A DNA stretch of 64,000 nucleotides from positions 2,170,001 through 2,234,000 of the forward strand of contig NZ_QYUO01000001.1 of assembly GCF_003591035.1 (NCBI RefSeq), given 5' to 3'. Origin of the DNA: Noviherbaspirillum saxi (GTDB lineage Bacteria > Pseudomonadota > Gammaproteobacteria > Burkholderiales > Burkholderiaceae_D). Shown piece by piece: positions 25,634 to 33,611 of the stretch. The notes below the pieces were generated by a model, which was not told the origin of the DNA, made no database searches, and saw only the letters and a program-made list of their open reading frames with translations. A program made the position numbers and the translations under genes. Within the stretch, counting starts at the first letter, position 1. Every line of letters starts with the position of its first letter.

Positions 25634-26875
25634 TTACCGATTCAGCGCGGCCTGGAAATCATCGACCAGATCGTCGGTATCCTCGATGCCTACCGAGACG
25701 CGGATCAGTGATTCGGCAATGCCCATCTCGGCGCGACGCTCCGCTCCCATTTCGTAAAAGATAGTGTGCGCTACCGGAATAACCAATGTCCGGGTGTCGC
25801 CCAGATTGCTTGCCGGTATGGCAAGCTTGAGCCGGTTCAGATAATCGAAGCAGTCTATATCCTCGCGCAACTCGAAACTGACGAGGCTGCCATAAGCCGA
25901 AAACAGTTCGGAGGCGATCGCATGCTGCGGATGCGATGCAAGGCCCGGATAGTGGACGGCTGCAACCCGGTCGTCCGCTTCCAGCATGCGCGCAAGCGCC
26001 ATGGCGGTTGCGCATTCGCGCTCCAGGCGCAGCGCCATGGTTTCGGCGCCGACCGCGATATGGTGCGCGGCTTCCGGTCCAAGGCTGCCGCCGAAGTCGC
26101 GCAGGCTCTTCGCGCGAATCTGGGCCATGCCCCATTGCGCGGGAACGAAGCGCTTGTAGTTGTCAAAAATATTCGGAAACCTGGTCCAGTCGTACAGGCC
26201 GGTATCGGTCAAGCTGCCCCCGAGCGCATGGCCGTGACCGCCGATGGACTTGGTCAAGGCATTGACCACAAGTCCTGCACCAACCATCTTCGGGCGGAAC
26301 AGGTAAGGCGAGGTCATCGTGTTATCGACCACATACAGGATGCCACGGTCGCGGCAGAGCTGGCCTATGCGCTTGAGGTCGGCGATCTGGGTACGGGGAT
26401 TGGCGATCGTTTCAACGAAGACTATGCGGGTCGCCGGGGTAAGCGCGGCTTCGACATTCTTGACATCGGTAGCGTCGACCATCGAGACCTTGATGCCCTG
26501 CCCGTTCACCGTCTGCCACAGGCTATTGGTATTACCGAACAGAAAGGATGACGACACCACATGGTCTCCCTCTCTGAGCAAACCTTGCGTCACGGCGCCA
26601 ATCGCGGCCATTCCGGTGGAAAAACAGATGGTCGCGAGACCCTGTTCCATCTTCGTCACCTTGTCTTCGAGCGCCGACACGGTCGGGTTGCCCTGCCTGC
26701 CATAGCGATAACCCGGTTGTTTGCCCTGAAACACTTCGGCCAGCTGACGGGCATCGCGATAGCCGAAAGTCACGGAGGTGTGAATAGGTTTATGCAGTGA
26801 ACCATGCTCGATCGGCTTCTGCCGGTCGCTGTGGAGAATGGTCGTGGTGAATCCGTATTTTTTTGTATCAGTCAT
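25634..26875 (-). CDS. Cys/Met-metabolism PLP enzyme (cystathionine gamma-synthase / O-succinylhomoserine sulfhydrylase type)
   Basis: A 413-residue fold-type I PLP enzyme of the Cys/Met metabolism family. The PLP lysine lies in NALTKSIGGHGHALGG; other family marks are YRYGRQGNPTVSALE and the end LIRVSVGIEDTDDLVDD. It would use an activated homoserine and a sulfur donor (cysteine or sulfide) in methionine synthesis; the exact donor is not readable from the sequence. Its leader looks like a SAM-II riboswitch with a terminator ending 6 bases before the ATG, which supports a methionine role and feedback by SAM. No normal Shine-Dalgarno is present outside the terminator stem. It is a single-gene unit on the minus strand. 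Confidence 0.88.
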   Translation of the reverse strand: MTDTKKYGFTTTILHSDRQKPIEHGSLHKPIHTSVTFGYRDARQLAEVFQGKQPGYRYGRQGNPTVSALEDKVTKMEQGLATICFSTGMAAIGAVTQGLLREGDHVVSSSFLFGNTNSLWQTVNGQGIKVSMVDATDVKNVEAALTPATRIVFVETIANPRTQIADLKRIGQLCRDRGILYVVDNTMTSPYLFRPKMVGAGLVVNALTKSIGGHGHALGGSLTDTGLYDWTRFPNIFDNYKRFVPAQWGMAQIRAKSLRDFGGSLGPEAAHHIAVGAETMALRLERECATAMALARMLEADDRVAAVHYPGLASHPQHAIASELFSAYGSLVSFELREDIDCFDYLNRLKLAIPASNLGDTRTLVIPVAHTIFYEMGAERRAEMGIAESLIRVSVGIEDTDDLVDDFQAALNR

Positions 26876-26881
26876 GGCAAT

Positions 26882-26913
26882 AAAAAACCCGTTTGGCCTG
26901 CGCTAAACGGGTT
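26882..26913 (-). terminator. Intrinsic terminator in the leader of the PLP enzyme gene
   Basis: On the minus strand a perfect 9-bp stem AACCCGTTT (26913-26905) / AAACGGGTT (26894-26886) with a 10-base loop is followed by a T-run (26887-26882), and the ATG comes 6 bases later. A terminator before its own gene implies attenuation. The 5' arm plus loop start (CCCGTTTAGC) can pair with GCTAAACCGG of the upstream aptamer, giving 9 of 10 pairs, so terminator and antiterminator are mutually exclusive. Confidence 0.8.
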
Positions 26914-26925
26914 GTAGAAATCCTG

Positions 26926-26996
26926 GACCGGTTTAGCAGAATTTGTTGTGGGACTTGTACCCTGGCGCCCGCAATCAGCAGCAAATCGGCGCAAGC
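26926..26996 (-). promoter_or_regulatory. SAM-II-type riboswitch aptamer (variant with an extra linker hairpin)
   Basis: Reading the minus strand: stem strand GCGCC (26992-26988), then GATTT (26987-26983), then ATTGC (26975-26971), then the return strand GGCGC (26969-26965). After a linker come AAAT, three bases, and GCTAAA (26937-26932). The order GAUUU, AUUGC, stem closure, AAAU-N3-GCUAAA matches the SAM-II pseudoknot consensus I know from alphaproteobacterial metA/metX leaders, including the AAAU-to-GCUAAA spacing. The linker is longer than usual and holds a small GGG/CCC hairpin. It precedes a methionine-type PLP gene, as expected for SAM feedback. Confidence 0.75.
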
Positions 26997-27007
26997 CATC
27001 ATCCTAG

Positions 27008-27036
27008 CTTAAAACAGCGTGAACGCAAAATAACAA
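27008..27036 (-). promoter_or_regulatory. Candidate promoter of the riboswitch-controlled transcript
   Basis: On the minus strand TTGTTA (27036-27031), a 17-base spacer and TTTAAG (27013-27008) each match four of six sigma-70 consensus positions. They would start transcription just before the aptamer, which is where a riboswitch leader should begin. By eye only. Confidence 0.35.
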
Positions 27037-27355
27037 GTTCGCCTAGCGATCGGTTCGGTAGGCGACACCAAAAGTCGTAAATATTTTTGCATTATTTTGC
27101 ACCTCCGGAATCCTAATCAGATCAAGTGCTGAACCCCTCAGTCCTGGGTTATACCTGAGTCAAAAGTCCACAAGGCTACTTGAAGGACAATTGAGATTCA
27201 CAAGCCGGTTCGGAGCGCAAGGATTCTCCTCGCTGAAGGCAATCCGGCAAACCTGAAATCGACGGTCTATCGCTCGAAGGCGTTTGACCACGCAAGGTGG
27301 TGTGCTGGCGACAACCGGCATCGTACCGGGATCCGGAAAAACAACAGGAGTCTGG

Positions 27356-29101
27356 ATGGCGACCATACTGATCGTTGACGACCATGTCCTTAATCGACAA
27401 TTTCTTATGGTTTTGCTTGGGCACGGCGGCCACCGTCTGCTGGAAGCAGCAAATGGCGCAGACGGGCTCGCACTGGCCCGCGAACAGCGCCCCGATCTGG
27501 TCATTGCCGACATCCTGATGCCCAACATGGACGGATACGAGTTCGTCACCAGGCTGCGCGGGCTGCCGTCGTTTTCCGCGACCCCTGTGATCTTTTATAC
27601 CGCTGCCTATCACGAACGCGAAGCCAGCATCATGGCGCTGGCCTGCGGCGTGCGCTGGATACTGCCCAAGCCGTCCGCCCCGGAACTGATCCTGAAGACC
27701 GTGCATGAAGCGCTTGGTCAGCCAAACCATGCGATAAGGAAGACGCCAGCACCCGCCGCAATACCCGAATCGGCAACACGCTCCGGGCTGGATGGACAAT
27801 TAAGCGGATATCTTGATGAACTCGAGAGCAGCAGTCAATTCGTCTCCGAGTATGCGGAAAAACAGGAAAGCATAGGTAACGATGTAGAAGATTTGCAGCA
27901 GGTGGTCCAGCGGCTGTCAAATGCGCTATCAAGCCTGCAGGCAGTGAGCCTGCGACTGACCGCTCTGATCGAGCTTGGCATCGAACTGACGGGGGAGCGC
28001 GAACCGCAAAAGCTTCTGGCAAGCAGCTGCCGTGTAGTGCAGGATATTTGTGTGGCCCGCTATTCTGCGATCGGCATCCTTTCCGACGACGGGAAGCACA
28101 TACACCACTATGTAACTCGCGGCATGGATGAGGCAACGGTAGCGCAACTGCTCCGCCCCCGGCTCGATGCCGGTGTACTTGGCGAAGTGCTGATCGCCGC
28201 GACCATCTTTCCGGATGACGCGGAGGACATTCAGTCCCTGCTGCGCAACGCCGATGCCGCCATGTACCGCGCCAAGGAAGAACATGGCAACGCTTTCCAG
28301 TTCTACTCACGAGAGATGAGCGAGCACGCACTGGAGCGCGCGGAACTGGAAAGCGCTTTGCGCCGTGCGCTTGAGCGCAAGGAGTTCGAGCTGTTTTACC
28401 AGCCCAAGGTCGACACCAGGTCGGGCCGCATCATCGGCGCGGAAGCCTTGATCCGCTGGCATCATCCCGAACGCGGCATGGTGTCGCCGACACGCTTCAT
28501 TCCCATGGCGGAAGAAATCGGCCTGATCGTTCCGATCGGCGAATGGGTAATCAATACCGCATGCGCGCAGAACAAGGCCTGGCAGGACGCAGGGCTGCCA
28601 CCGATCAGCGTGTCCGTCAATCTGTCGGCGCGTCAGTTCAACCAGGACGATCTGGTCGACTCTATCGCCAGTGCGCTTGAGTCTTGGGGCCTCGATGCAA
28701 AACACTTGCAGCTTAAACTGACCGAGAGCATGGTCATGAACAGCGCCGAACTCTTCATTACCAAGCTGCAGGAACTGGAAGACCTGGGTGTTCAACTTTC
28801 CCTTGATGATTTTGGCACCGGGTATTCAAGCCTGAGTTATCTGAAGCGTTTTCCACTGCACCAATTGAAGATCGACCAGTCCTTCGTGCGGGATATCGTC
28901 ACCGATGCGGATGATGCGGCGATTACCAGCACCGTGACCTCGTTAGGCCATAGTCTGAACCTGAAGGTGATTGCCGAAGGCGTAGAGACCGAAGAACAGG
29001 TTGCTTTCCTGCGCGAACATCAATGCGATGAAATGCAGGGCTACTTCTTCAGCAAACCCTTGCCAGCGCGGGATTTTGCGTCGCTGTTGAGAAAACATTG
29101 A
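27356..29101 (+). CDS. Response regulator with EAL phosphodiesterase domain; GAF and GGDEF domains truncated
   Basis: A 581-residue protein. Residues 1-118 are a receiver domain with the phospho-acceptor D52 in VIADILMPNMDG and K105 in WILPKPSA. A GAF-like domain starts near residue 195 (LTALIELGIELTGEREPQKL) but stops after DAGVLGEVL, about residue 279. The text then jumps to FPDDAEDIQSLLRNADAAMYRAKEE, which is the extreme C-terminus of a GGDEF domain. The end of GAF and the whole GGDEF core are missing, without a frameshift. The EAL domain (about 335-575) is intact: AEALIRW, LTESMVM, LDDFGTGYSSL, VIAEGVET. It should hydrolyse c-di-GMP under phosphorylation control. The ATG at 27356 follows CAGGAG at good spacing. 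Confidence 0.87.
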   Translation: MATILIVDDHVLNRQFLMVLLGHGGHRLLEAANGADGLALAREQRPDLVIADILMPNMDGYEFVTRLRGLPSFSATPVIFYTAAYHEREASIMALACGVRWILPKPSAPELILKTVHEALGQPNHAIRKTPAPAAIPESATRSGLDGQLSGYLDELESSSQFVSEYAEKQESIGNDVEDLQQVVQRLSNALSSLQAVSLRLTALIELGIELTGEREPQKLLASSCRVVQDICVARYSAIGILSDDGKHIHHYVTRGMDEATVAQLLRPRLDAGVLGEVLIAATIFPDDAEDIQSLLRNADAAMYRAKEEHGNAFQFYSREMSEHALERAELESALRRALERKEFELFYQPKVDTRSGRIIGAEALIRWHHPERGMVSPTRFIPMAEEIGLIVPIGEWVINTACAQNKAWQDAGLPPISVSVNLSARQFNQDDLVDSIASALESWGLDAKHLQLKLTESMVMNSAELFITKLQELEDLGVQLSLDDFGTGYSSLSYLKRFPLHQLKIDQSFVRDIVTDADDAAITSTVTSLGHSLNLKVIAEGVETEEQVAFLREHQCDEMQGYFFSKPLPARDFASLLRKH

Positions 29102-29314
29102 GCTCGGTTCAAGAGCGCGATGGCAAGCGATAACGAAAAAAGCCGCTCACGAAATGCCGGTGGGCTTGCACACCGGAATATGAGAACGAATTTCAACAAC
29201 CTGCCACGGAACTGCTTTAAGAATTCAAGCCACTCACAAGGTGCAGGCGGGAAGAAATCCTTGCCCCCGACTCAATCTAGAACGCCTTACCATTCTTTAA
29301 CAGGGATTGCAATT

Positions 29315-30292
29315 ATGACAGGCTCGATACATCCACCAGAGGGAGTTGTCGGAAGCGATGACTGGACCGCCATTGATTCGAAGACCGGAAAGAAACTAAC
29401 GGACGAGGAAGCCTCGAAACTTACTGACGCAGAGGTCGACTGGCTTAAGAATGATGGCGTCCAATGGACCTATGACTCTAAGAATAAGGAATATATAGAG
29501 TTCAAAAACAAAAACCCAGACGGCTCGGGGGGCGTTGACAAGAGCTATAAGACTAAGGTTTATGACCCCGACCATCCAGATTCGGTGGACGGCTGGAGAG
29601 ACGACGAAACTACAACAAGTGTCGATAATGACAACGACAGCCATGATCCGACGAACACAAATACAGCAACGCCATTTGGAATTTTCAATCCTGATGGCAC
29701 GACGCAAGGGTGGGACGCCTATGTAGACGGCCAGAAGATAACGCCGGAAGCCGCCTCGAAGCTTGCCCCCGAGACAGTCACGTGGAAGAACGCCAGCGAT
29801 CCTAATAACACTATAAGTTGGGATCCGGAGAAAAAAGTATGGGTGCAGAATAAAGGATCCGATACTTTATACTACGACCCTCGGCACAAGACTAACTCTG
29901 ACAATTACAGCGGCGAAAAGTCCGGCTGGAACGATAAAAATTACTACGAGAAGTACCAAGCCGGGACAGCAACACCAATTGGAGTTTACACACTGGATGG
30001 CTCGAATACGCAAGGGTGGACTCCGCTTGGGGACCACGGGACACCACTAGACCTTAATGTCGCCAAAACTCGCGATCCGGAAAAAGTCAAGTGGACAGCC
30101 ACCGGCGCGAACGGGGTTATGACTATAGAATGGAATTTGGAGAAAAAAGTATGGGAGAAGACTGGCGACGGACCAGAGACTCTGTACTATGATCCTCGGG
30201 TCGACCCTGGCCATCCAGACCATGAGAGTTACAGTGGTGATGAGTCCGGCTGGAACAATAAAGAGTATTACGAAAAGTACCAAAACAACTAA
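29315..30292 (+). CDS. Orphan acidic protein of three tandem repeats
   Basis: A 325-residue protein I do not recognise. It consists of three imperfect repeats of about 100 residues (roughly residues 1-101, 118-218 and 219-325). Each contains a Trp-rich core: a W in a GW/DW context, V-x-W near the middle, I-x-W-x2-EKKVW, then TLYYDPR, SYSG-x-ESGW and YYEKYQ. It is very acidic and polar, with no signal peptide, membrane segment or cysteine. The ATG at 29315 follows CAGGGA. An intrinsic terminator follows the gene. Codon use looks more AT-rich than its neighbours. It may bind a ligand or surface through the repeats; that is a guess. Confidence 0.75.
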   Translation: MTGSIHPPEGVVGSDDWTAIDSKTGKKLTDEEASKLTDAEVDWLKNDGVQWTYDSKNKEYIEFKNKNPDGSGGVDKSYKTKVYDPDHPDSVDGWRDDETTTSVDNDNDSHDPTNTNTATPFGIFNPDGTTQGWDAYVDGQKITPEAASKLAPETVTWKNASDPNNTISWDPEKKVWVQNKGSDTLYYDPRHKTNSDNYSGEKSGWNDKNYYEKYQAGTATPIGVYTLDGSNTQGWTPLGDHGTPLDLNVAKTRDPEKVKWTATGANGVMTIEWNLEKKVWEKTGDGPETLYYDPRVDPGHPDHESYSGDESGWNNKEYYEKYQNN

Positions 30293-30346
30293 GAACAAAA
30301 GGGCCACGTCCCACCAGCTGCCAAACAATACTGTTTCATATTTCTC

Positions 30347-30382
30347 AATGCCCGATGGCCTCAAACGTCATTGGGCATTTTT
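30347..30382 (+). terminator. Intrinsic terminator of the repeat-protein gene
   Basis: AATGCCCGATG and CATTGGGCATT form an 11-bp stem with one G-U pair and an 11-base loop, followed directly by TTT on the plus strand (five Ts counting the stem end). It lies 55 bases after the stop codon. Confidence 0.8.
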
Positions 30383-30494
30383 ACATGGCGGCACGCCCTT
30401 ATGGCATGCGGCCTGAGACAACATATGCATTGCAAATGATTGTTGACGCGAGCTATTGTTGCCACTGGCGTCGGGGGCGGGTGCCTGCGGTGAT

Positions 30495-30528
30495 AAAAAA
30501 GCCCGCCGGCGAAACACGCCGACGGGCT
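30495..30528 (-). terminator. Intrinsic terminator of the purF transcript
   Basis: On the minus strand the GC-rich stem GCCCGTCGGCG / GCCGGCGGGC, with a short loop, is followed by six Ts. It lies 31 bases after the purF stop and ends the accD-to-purF gene row. Confidence 0.85.
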
Positions 30529-30558
30529 TGCATGCAGTTTTCCGGACTTAGTACGAGC

Positions 30559-32076
30559 TTAATCCACCCGCGCCAGATTCAGGTTCAGTTGCGAACGCAC
30601 CGCATCTTCCAGTTCAGGCTTCGGATTGTTACGCACGAACTCGATACGATCGAGGTAGTCGCGCGAGATATCGCCAGTCACATAGATGCCGTCGAAGCAG
30701 GAAGCCTCGAAGTTCTTGAGCGCCGGATTGATGTCCGAGATCGAGCGCTTCAGCGATTCGACATCCTGGTAGACGAGGGCATCGGCGGTAATTTCGCGGC
30801 ATACCTCTTCTTCGGTGCGGCCATAGGCGATCAGTTCGTTCCGCGTCGGCATGTCGATACCATAGACATTCGGGAACATCACCGGCGGCGCAGCTGAAGC
30901 AAAGATCACCCGCTTGGCGCCGGAGTCGCGTGCCATTTGCACGATCTCGCGGCTGGTCGTTCCGCGCACGATGGAATCGTCGACCAGCAGAACGCTCTTG
31001 CCCTTGAACTCGCTGCTGATCGCATTGAGCTTCTGGCGCACGGACTTCCTGCGCAATCCCTGCCCCGGCATGATGAAGGTTCGTCCGATGTAGCGGTTCT
31101 TGATGAAGCCTTCGCGATAATCCAGATTGAGCTTGAGCGCGAGTTCCATCGCGGCTGGCCGCGACGAATCGGGAATCGGCATCACAACGTCGATATCGCC
31201 GGACGAGAACTGGCGCCTGATCTTTTCGGCCAGGTATTCACCCATCTTCAGCCGCGATGCATAGACGGATGCACCGTCAATCACCGAATCAGGACGTGCG
31301 AGGTAGACGAATTCAAATGCGCAGGGATTGAGCACCGGATTTTCCGCGCATTGCTGGTTGTACAGCTTGCCGTCGAGGTCGATGAAAATCGCCTCGCCCG
31401 GGAGCACATCACGCAGGAAGCGGAAGCCCAGGCCTTCCAGCGCAACCGATTCGCTGGCGACAATATACTCGGGGCCTTTTTCGGTATCGTTGAAGCCGAT
31501 GCACAGGGGGCGAATGCCGTAAGGATCGCGGAATGCGAGCAAACCGTAGCCGGCGATCTGGGCGACCACCGCATAGGACCCGCGCACGCGGGTATGCAGT
31601 ACGGATACCGCCTTGAACAAGGCCGAAGGATCGAGCGAGTAACCGCTGGTCGCCTGTTGGATTTCGTGTGCGAGCACATTCAGCAAGACTTCCGAATCGG
31701 AATCGGTGTTGACGTGCCGGCGATCGTTCTTGAACATCTCGATCTTGAGCTGTTCCCAGTTCGTCAGGTTGCCGTTGTGCGCAAGGATGATGCCGAAAGG
31801 CGCATTGACGTAAAACGGTTGCGCCTCTTCTTCGCTGGACGACCCGGCCGTCGGATAGCGGACCTGACCGATACCCGCATTGCCGGGCAGCGAACGCATG
31901 TTGCGAGTGCGGAATACATCGCGTACCAGACCGTTGGCCTTGTACATCGAAAACGTATTGCCGTGATTGGTTGCAATACCCGCGGCATCCTGACCGCGAT
32001 GCTGCAGCAGCAACAGCGCATCATAGATCAACTGATTAACCGGGCCATGAGATACAACGCCAACAATGCCACACAT
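30559..32076 (-). CDS. purF: Amidophosphoribosyltransferase PurF
   Basis: A 505-residue enzyme that makes 5-phosphoribosylamine from PRPP and glutamine, the first step of purine synthesis. The N-terminal class II glutamine amidotransferase domain begins MCGIVGVVSHG, with Cys2 as nucleophile, so no propeptide is present. The C-terminal phosphoribosyltransferase domain has the PRPP loop VLLVDDSIVRGTTSRE. It follows cvpA by 24 bases, the purF-cvpA neighbourhood seen in many proteobacteria, and is closed by a strong terminator. Confidence 0.97.
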   Translation of the reverse strand: MCGIVGVVSHGPVNQLIYDALLLLQHRGQDAAGIATNHGNTFSMYKANGLVRDVFRTRNMRSLPGNAGIGQVRYPTAGSSSEEEAQPFYVNAPFGIILAHNGNLTNWEQLKIEMFKNDRRHVNTDSDSEVLLNVLAHEIQQATSGYSLDPSALFKAVSVLHTRVRGSYAVVAQIAGYGLLAFRDPYGIRPLCIGFNDTEKGPEYIVASESVALEGLGFRFLRDVLPGEAIFIDLDGKLYNQQCAENPVLNPCAFEFVYLARPDSVIDGASVYASRLKMGEYLAEKIRRQFSSGDIDVVMPIPDSSRPAAMELALKLNLDYREGFIKNRYIGRTFIMPGQGLRRKSVRQKLNAISSEFKGKSVLLVDDSIVRGTTSREIVQMARDSGAKRVIFASAAPPVMFPNVYGIDMPTRNELIAYGRTEEEVCREITADALVYQDVESLKRSISDINPALKNFEASCFDGIYVTGDISRDYLDRIEFVRNNPKPELEDAVRSQLNLNLARVD

Positions 32077-32100
32077 GGTGGACTCCTCAACTAGAACAAT

Positions 32101-32598
32101 TCAAAAGCTTACATGCCGGGCCATGTCGCCCGGCAGGAAAGGCTTGACGGTACGCGCCGCTGTCTCTGCCAGCGGGCTGAACAAGGCCTCTTTCCAGAAC
32201 GGCTGCTGCGGTATCGCAGTCATGCCGCACAGCAAAACAAAGGCAAGGACGATCACCACGCCCCGCGCCAAACCGAATAGTCCGCCCAGGCCGCGATCGG
32301 CAAGCGTCAACCCACTGGCCTTGATCACCGCATCGATCGCCAAGGTTAACAATGCCATCAACAGCCTCACGCCGATGAACAGCGCAATAAATGCCACAAT
32401 CAGACGCGTGGTGTTGCCAGGGATCACGTCCGGAAGCAAGACGGCAAGTTCTTCGCCATAGGCATTGGCGATGACAAACGCCACAATCCAGCTCAGCAGG
32501 GACAATATTTCCTTGACCAAACCGCGCAGGGTGCTAATCACGATCGAGCACACCAGCACGAATATCACCAGGTAATCAAATACGGTCACAGTCGGCAA
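32101..32598 (-). CDS. cvpA: CvpA family membrane protein
   Basis: A 165-residue inner-membrane protein with four predicted helices (VFDYLVIFVLVCSIVISTL, LLSWIVAFVIANAY, LIVAFIALFIGVRLLMALL and GLARGVVIVLAFVLLCGMTA). The Gly-rich GLGGLFGLARG before the last helix is conserved in CvpA (colicin V production) proteins. Its biochemical role is not settled. It is encoded 3 bases after the SPOR gene and just before purF. Confidence 0.92.
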   Translation of the reverse strand: MPTVTVFDYLVIFVLVCSIVISTLRGLVKEILSLLSWIVAFVIANAYGEELAVLLPDVIPGNTTRLIVAFIALFIGVRLLMALLTLAIDAVIKASGLTLADRGLGGLFGLARGVVIVLAFVLLCGMTAIPQQPFWKEALFSPLAETAARTVKPFLPGDMARHVSF

Positions 32599-32601
32599 TA
32601 A

Positions 32602-33552
32602 TCAAGCCGGCACCAGCGTGCCATTGAGTCCGAGTTTGACTATTTTTGCGCGGATTCTTTCTGCCTCGTCCTTGTTGGCAAAAGGTCCGACACGGATTCG
32701 CGTGCGGTCGCCTGTTTCAGTGGTGACTTTTTGCGTAAATGATGGAATACCGGCATCTTTCAGCTTGGTCTGCAACTCATTGACCTTTTCCTTGGTCGCA
32801 AGTGCCGCTACCTGGATGACAAATTTTGCGGGTTTTTTTTCAATCAGCGCCGGATCGGTCTTTCCTTCAAGCAGCGCCTTTGCGCGCGCGGCTTCAGCGG
32901 CTTTCTCTGCCGTCTTGTCGGCGGTCTTATCGATGGGTTTTTCCGTAGACTTCAATTCGGGTTTGATTGCAGGTTTTATATCGGCCTTGGTGAGAGCCGA
33001 AGTGGGTGTGTCCGGCTTGAGCTGCTCGGGTTTTGCCGCGTCGTCGGACTTTGGGCCTTCTTGTACTTTGACGGTGTGAACGGCATCAGGCTTCGGCGAT
33101 GCGGCATTTGCCTCTGCCGTCGCGGGCGCGGCAGCGGGAGCTGTGGTCGATTCGATCACTTCTTCCTTCGGATCGAGCGACGCGGAGGCGGTGACCTTGG
33201 AATCCGTGGCCGCCGCATCGGGGCGGCGTACCGGCGCAGGAGCCGGTTTATCCTTGGATGGAATCTGGATCGCGATATCGTCGGCGACCGGCTGCGGCTC
33301 GGAGTCGAGGACCATTGGCAGGCCGATAATCGCGCCGAGCACAAGTGCCACAGCGCCGATGAGGCGACGACGGGCACGTTTTTTTTCAGGTAAAACCGGA
33401 TCGACCCGTGCTTCGCCCTGTGCGTCCTGCTTGCCGGTGCGACGCTTGCGGCTGCGGACGGCCTTCGACTCTTCCTCGGCGCGCGAATAAAACGCGGTGT
33501 CTTCGGAGGTGGATTCCTGCTTGTCTTTACGAAGGAACGATAACAAGCTCAT
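32602..33552 (-). CDS. SPOR domain protein (DedD/FtsN-like)
   Basis: A 316-residue bitopic protein. A basic N-terminal cytoplasmic region (residues 1-62, KKRARRR) precedes one membrane helix (LIGAVALVLGAIIGLPMVL), then a long Lys/Ala/Pro/Asp-rich linker to about residue 235. The C-terminal SPOR domain (KFVIQVAALATKEKVNELQT to the end, with RIRVGPFANKDEAERI) binds denuded septal peptidoglycan. It is likely a cell-division accessory protein of the DedD type; placement between folC and cvpA is the usual one in proteobacteria. Confidence 0.9.
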   Translation of the reverse strand: MSLLSFLRKDKQESTSEDTAFYSRAEEESKAVRSRKRRTGKQDAQGEARVDPVLPEKKRARRRLIGAVALVLGAIIGLPMVLDSEPQPVADDIAIQIPSKDKPAPAPVRRPDAAATDSKVTASASLDPKEEVIESTTAPAAAPATAEANAASPKPDAVHTVKVQEGPKSDDAAKPEQLKPDTPTSALTKADIKPAIKPELKSTEKPIDKTADKTAEKAAEAARAKALLEGKTDPALIEKKPAKFVIQVAALATKEKVNELQTKLKDAGIPSFTQKVTTETGDRTRIRVGPFANKDEAERIRAKIVKLGLNGTLVPA

Positions 33553-33611
33553 GCGATAAAAGTGAAGTCGGTCGGTGAGTTCAACGGCAGCATTGAAAAA
33601 AGATTATCGTT

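Noticed and set aside
30937..32094. 385-codon plus-strand open frame opposite purF
   Set aside because: Antisense to purF; no domain pattern.
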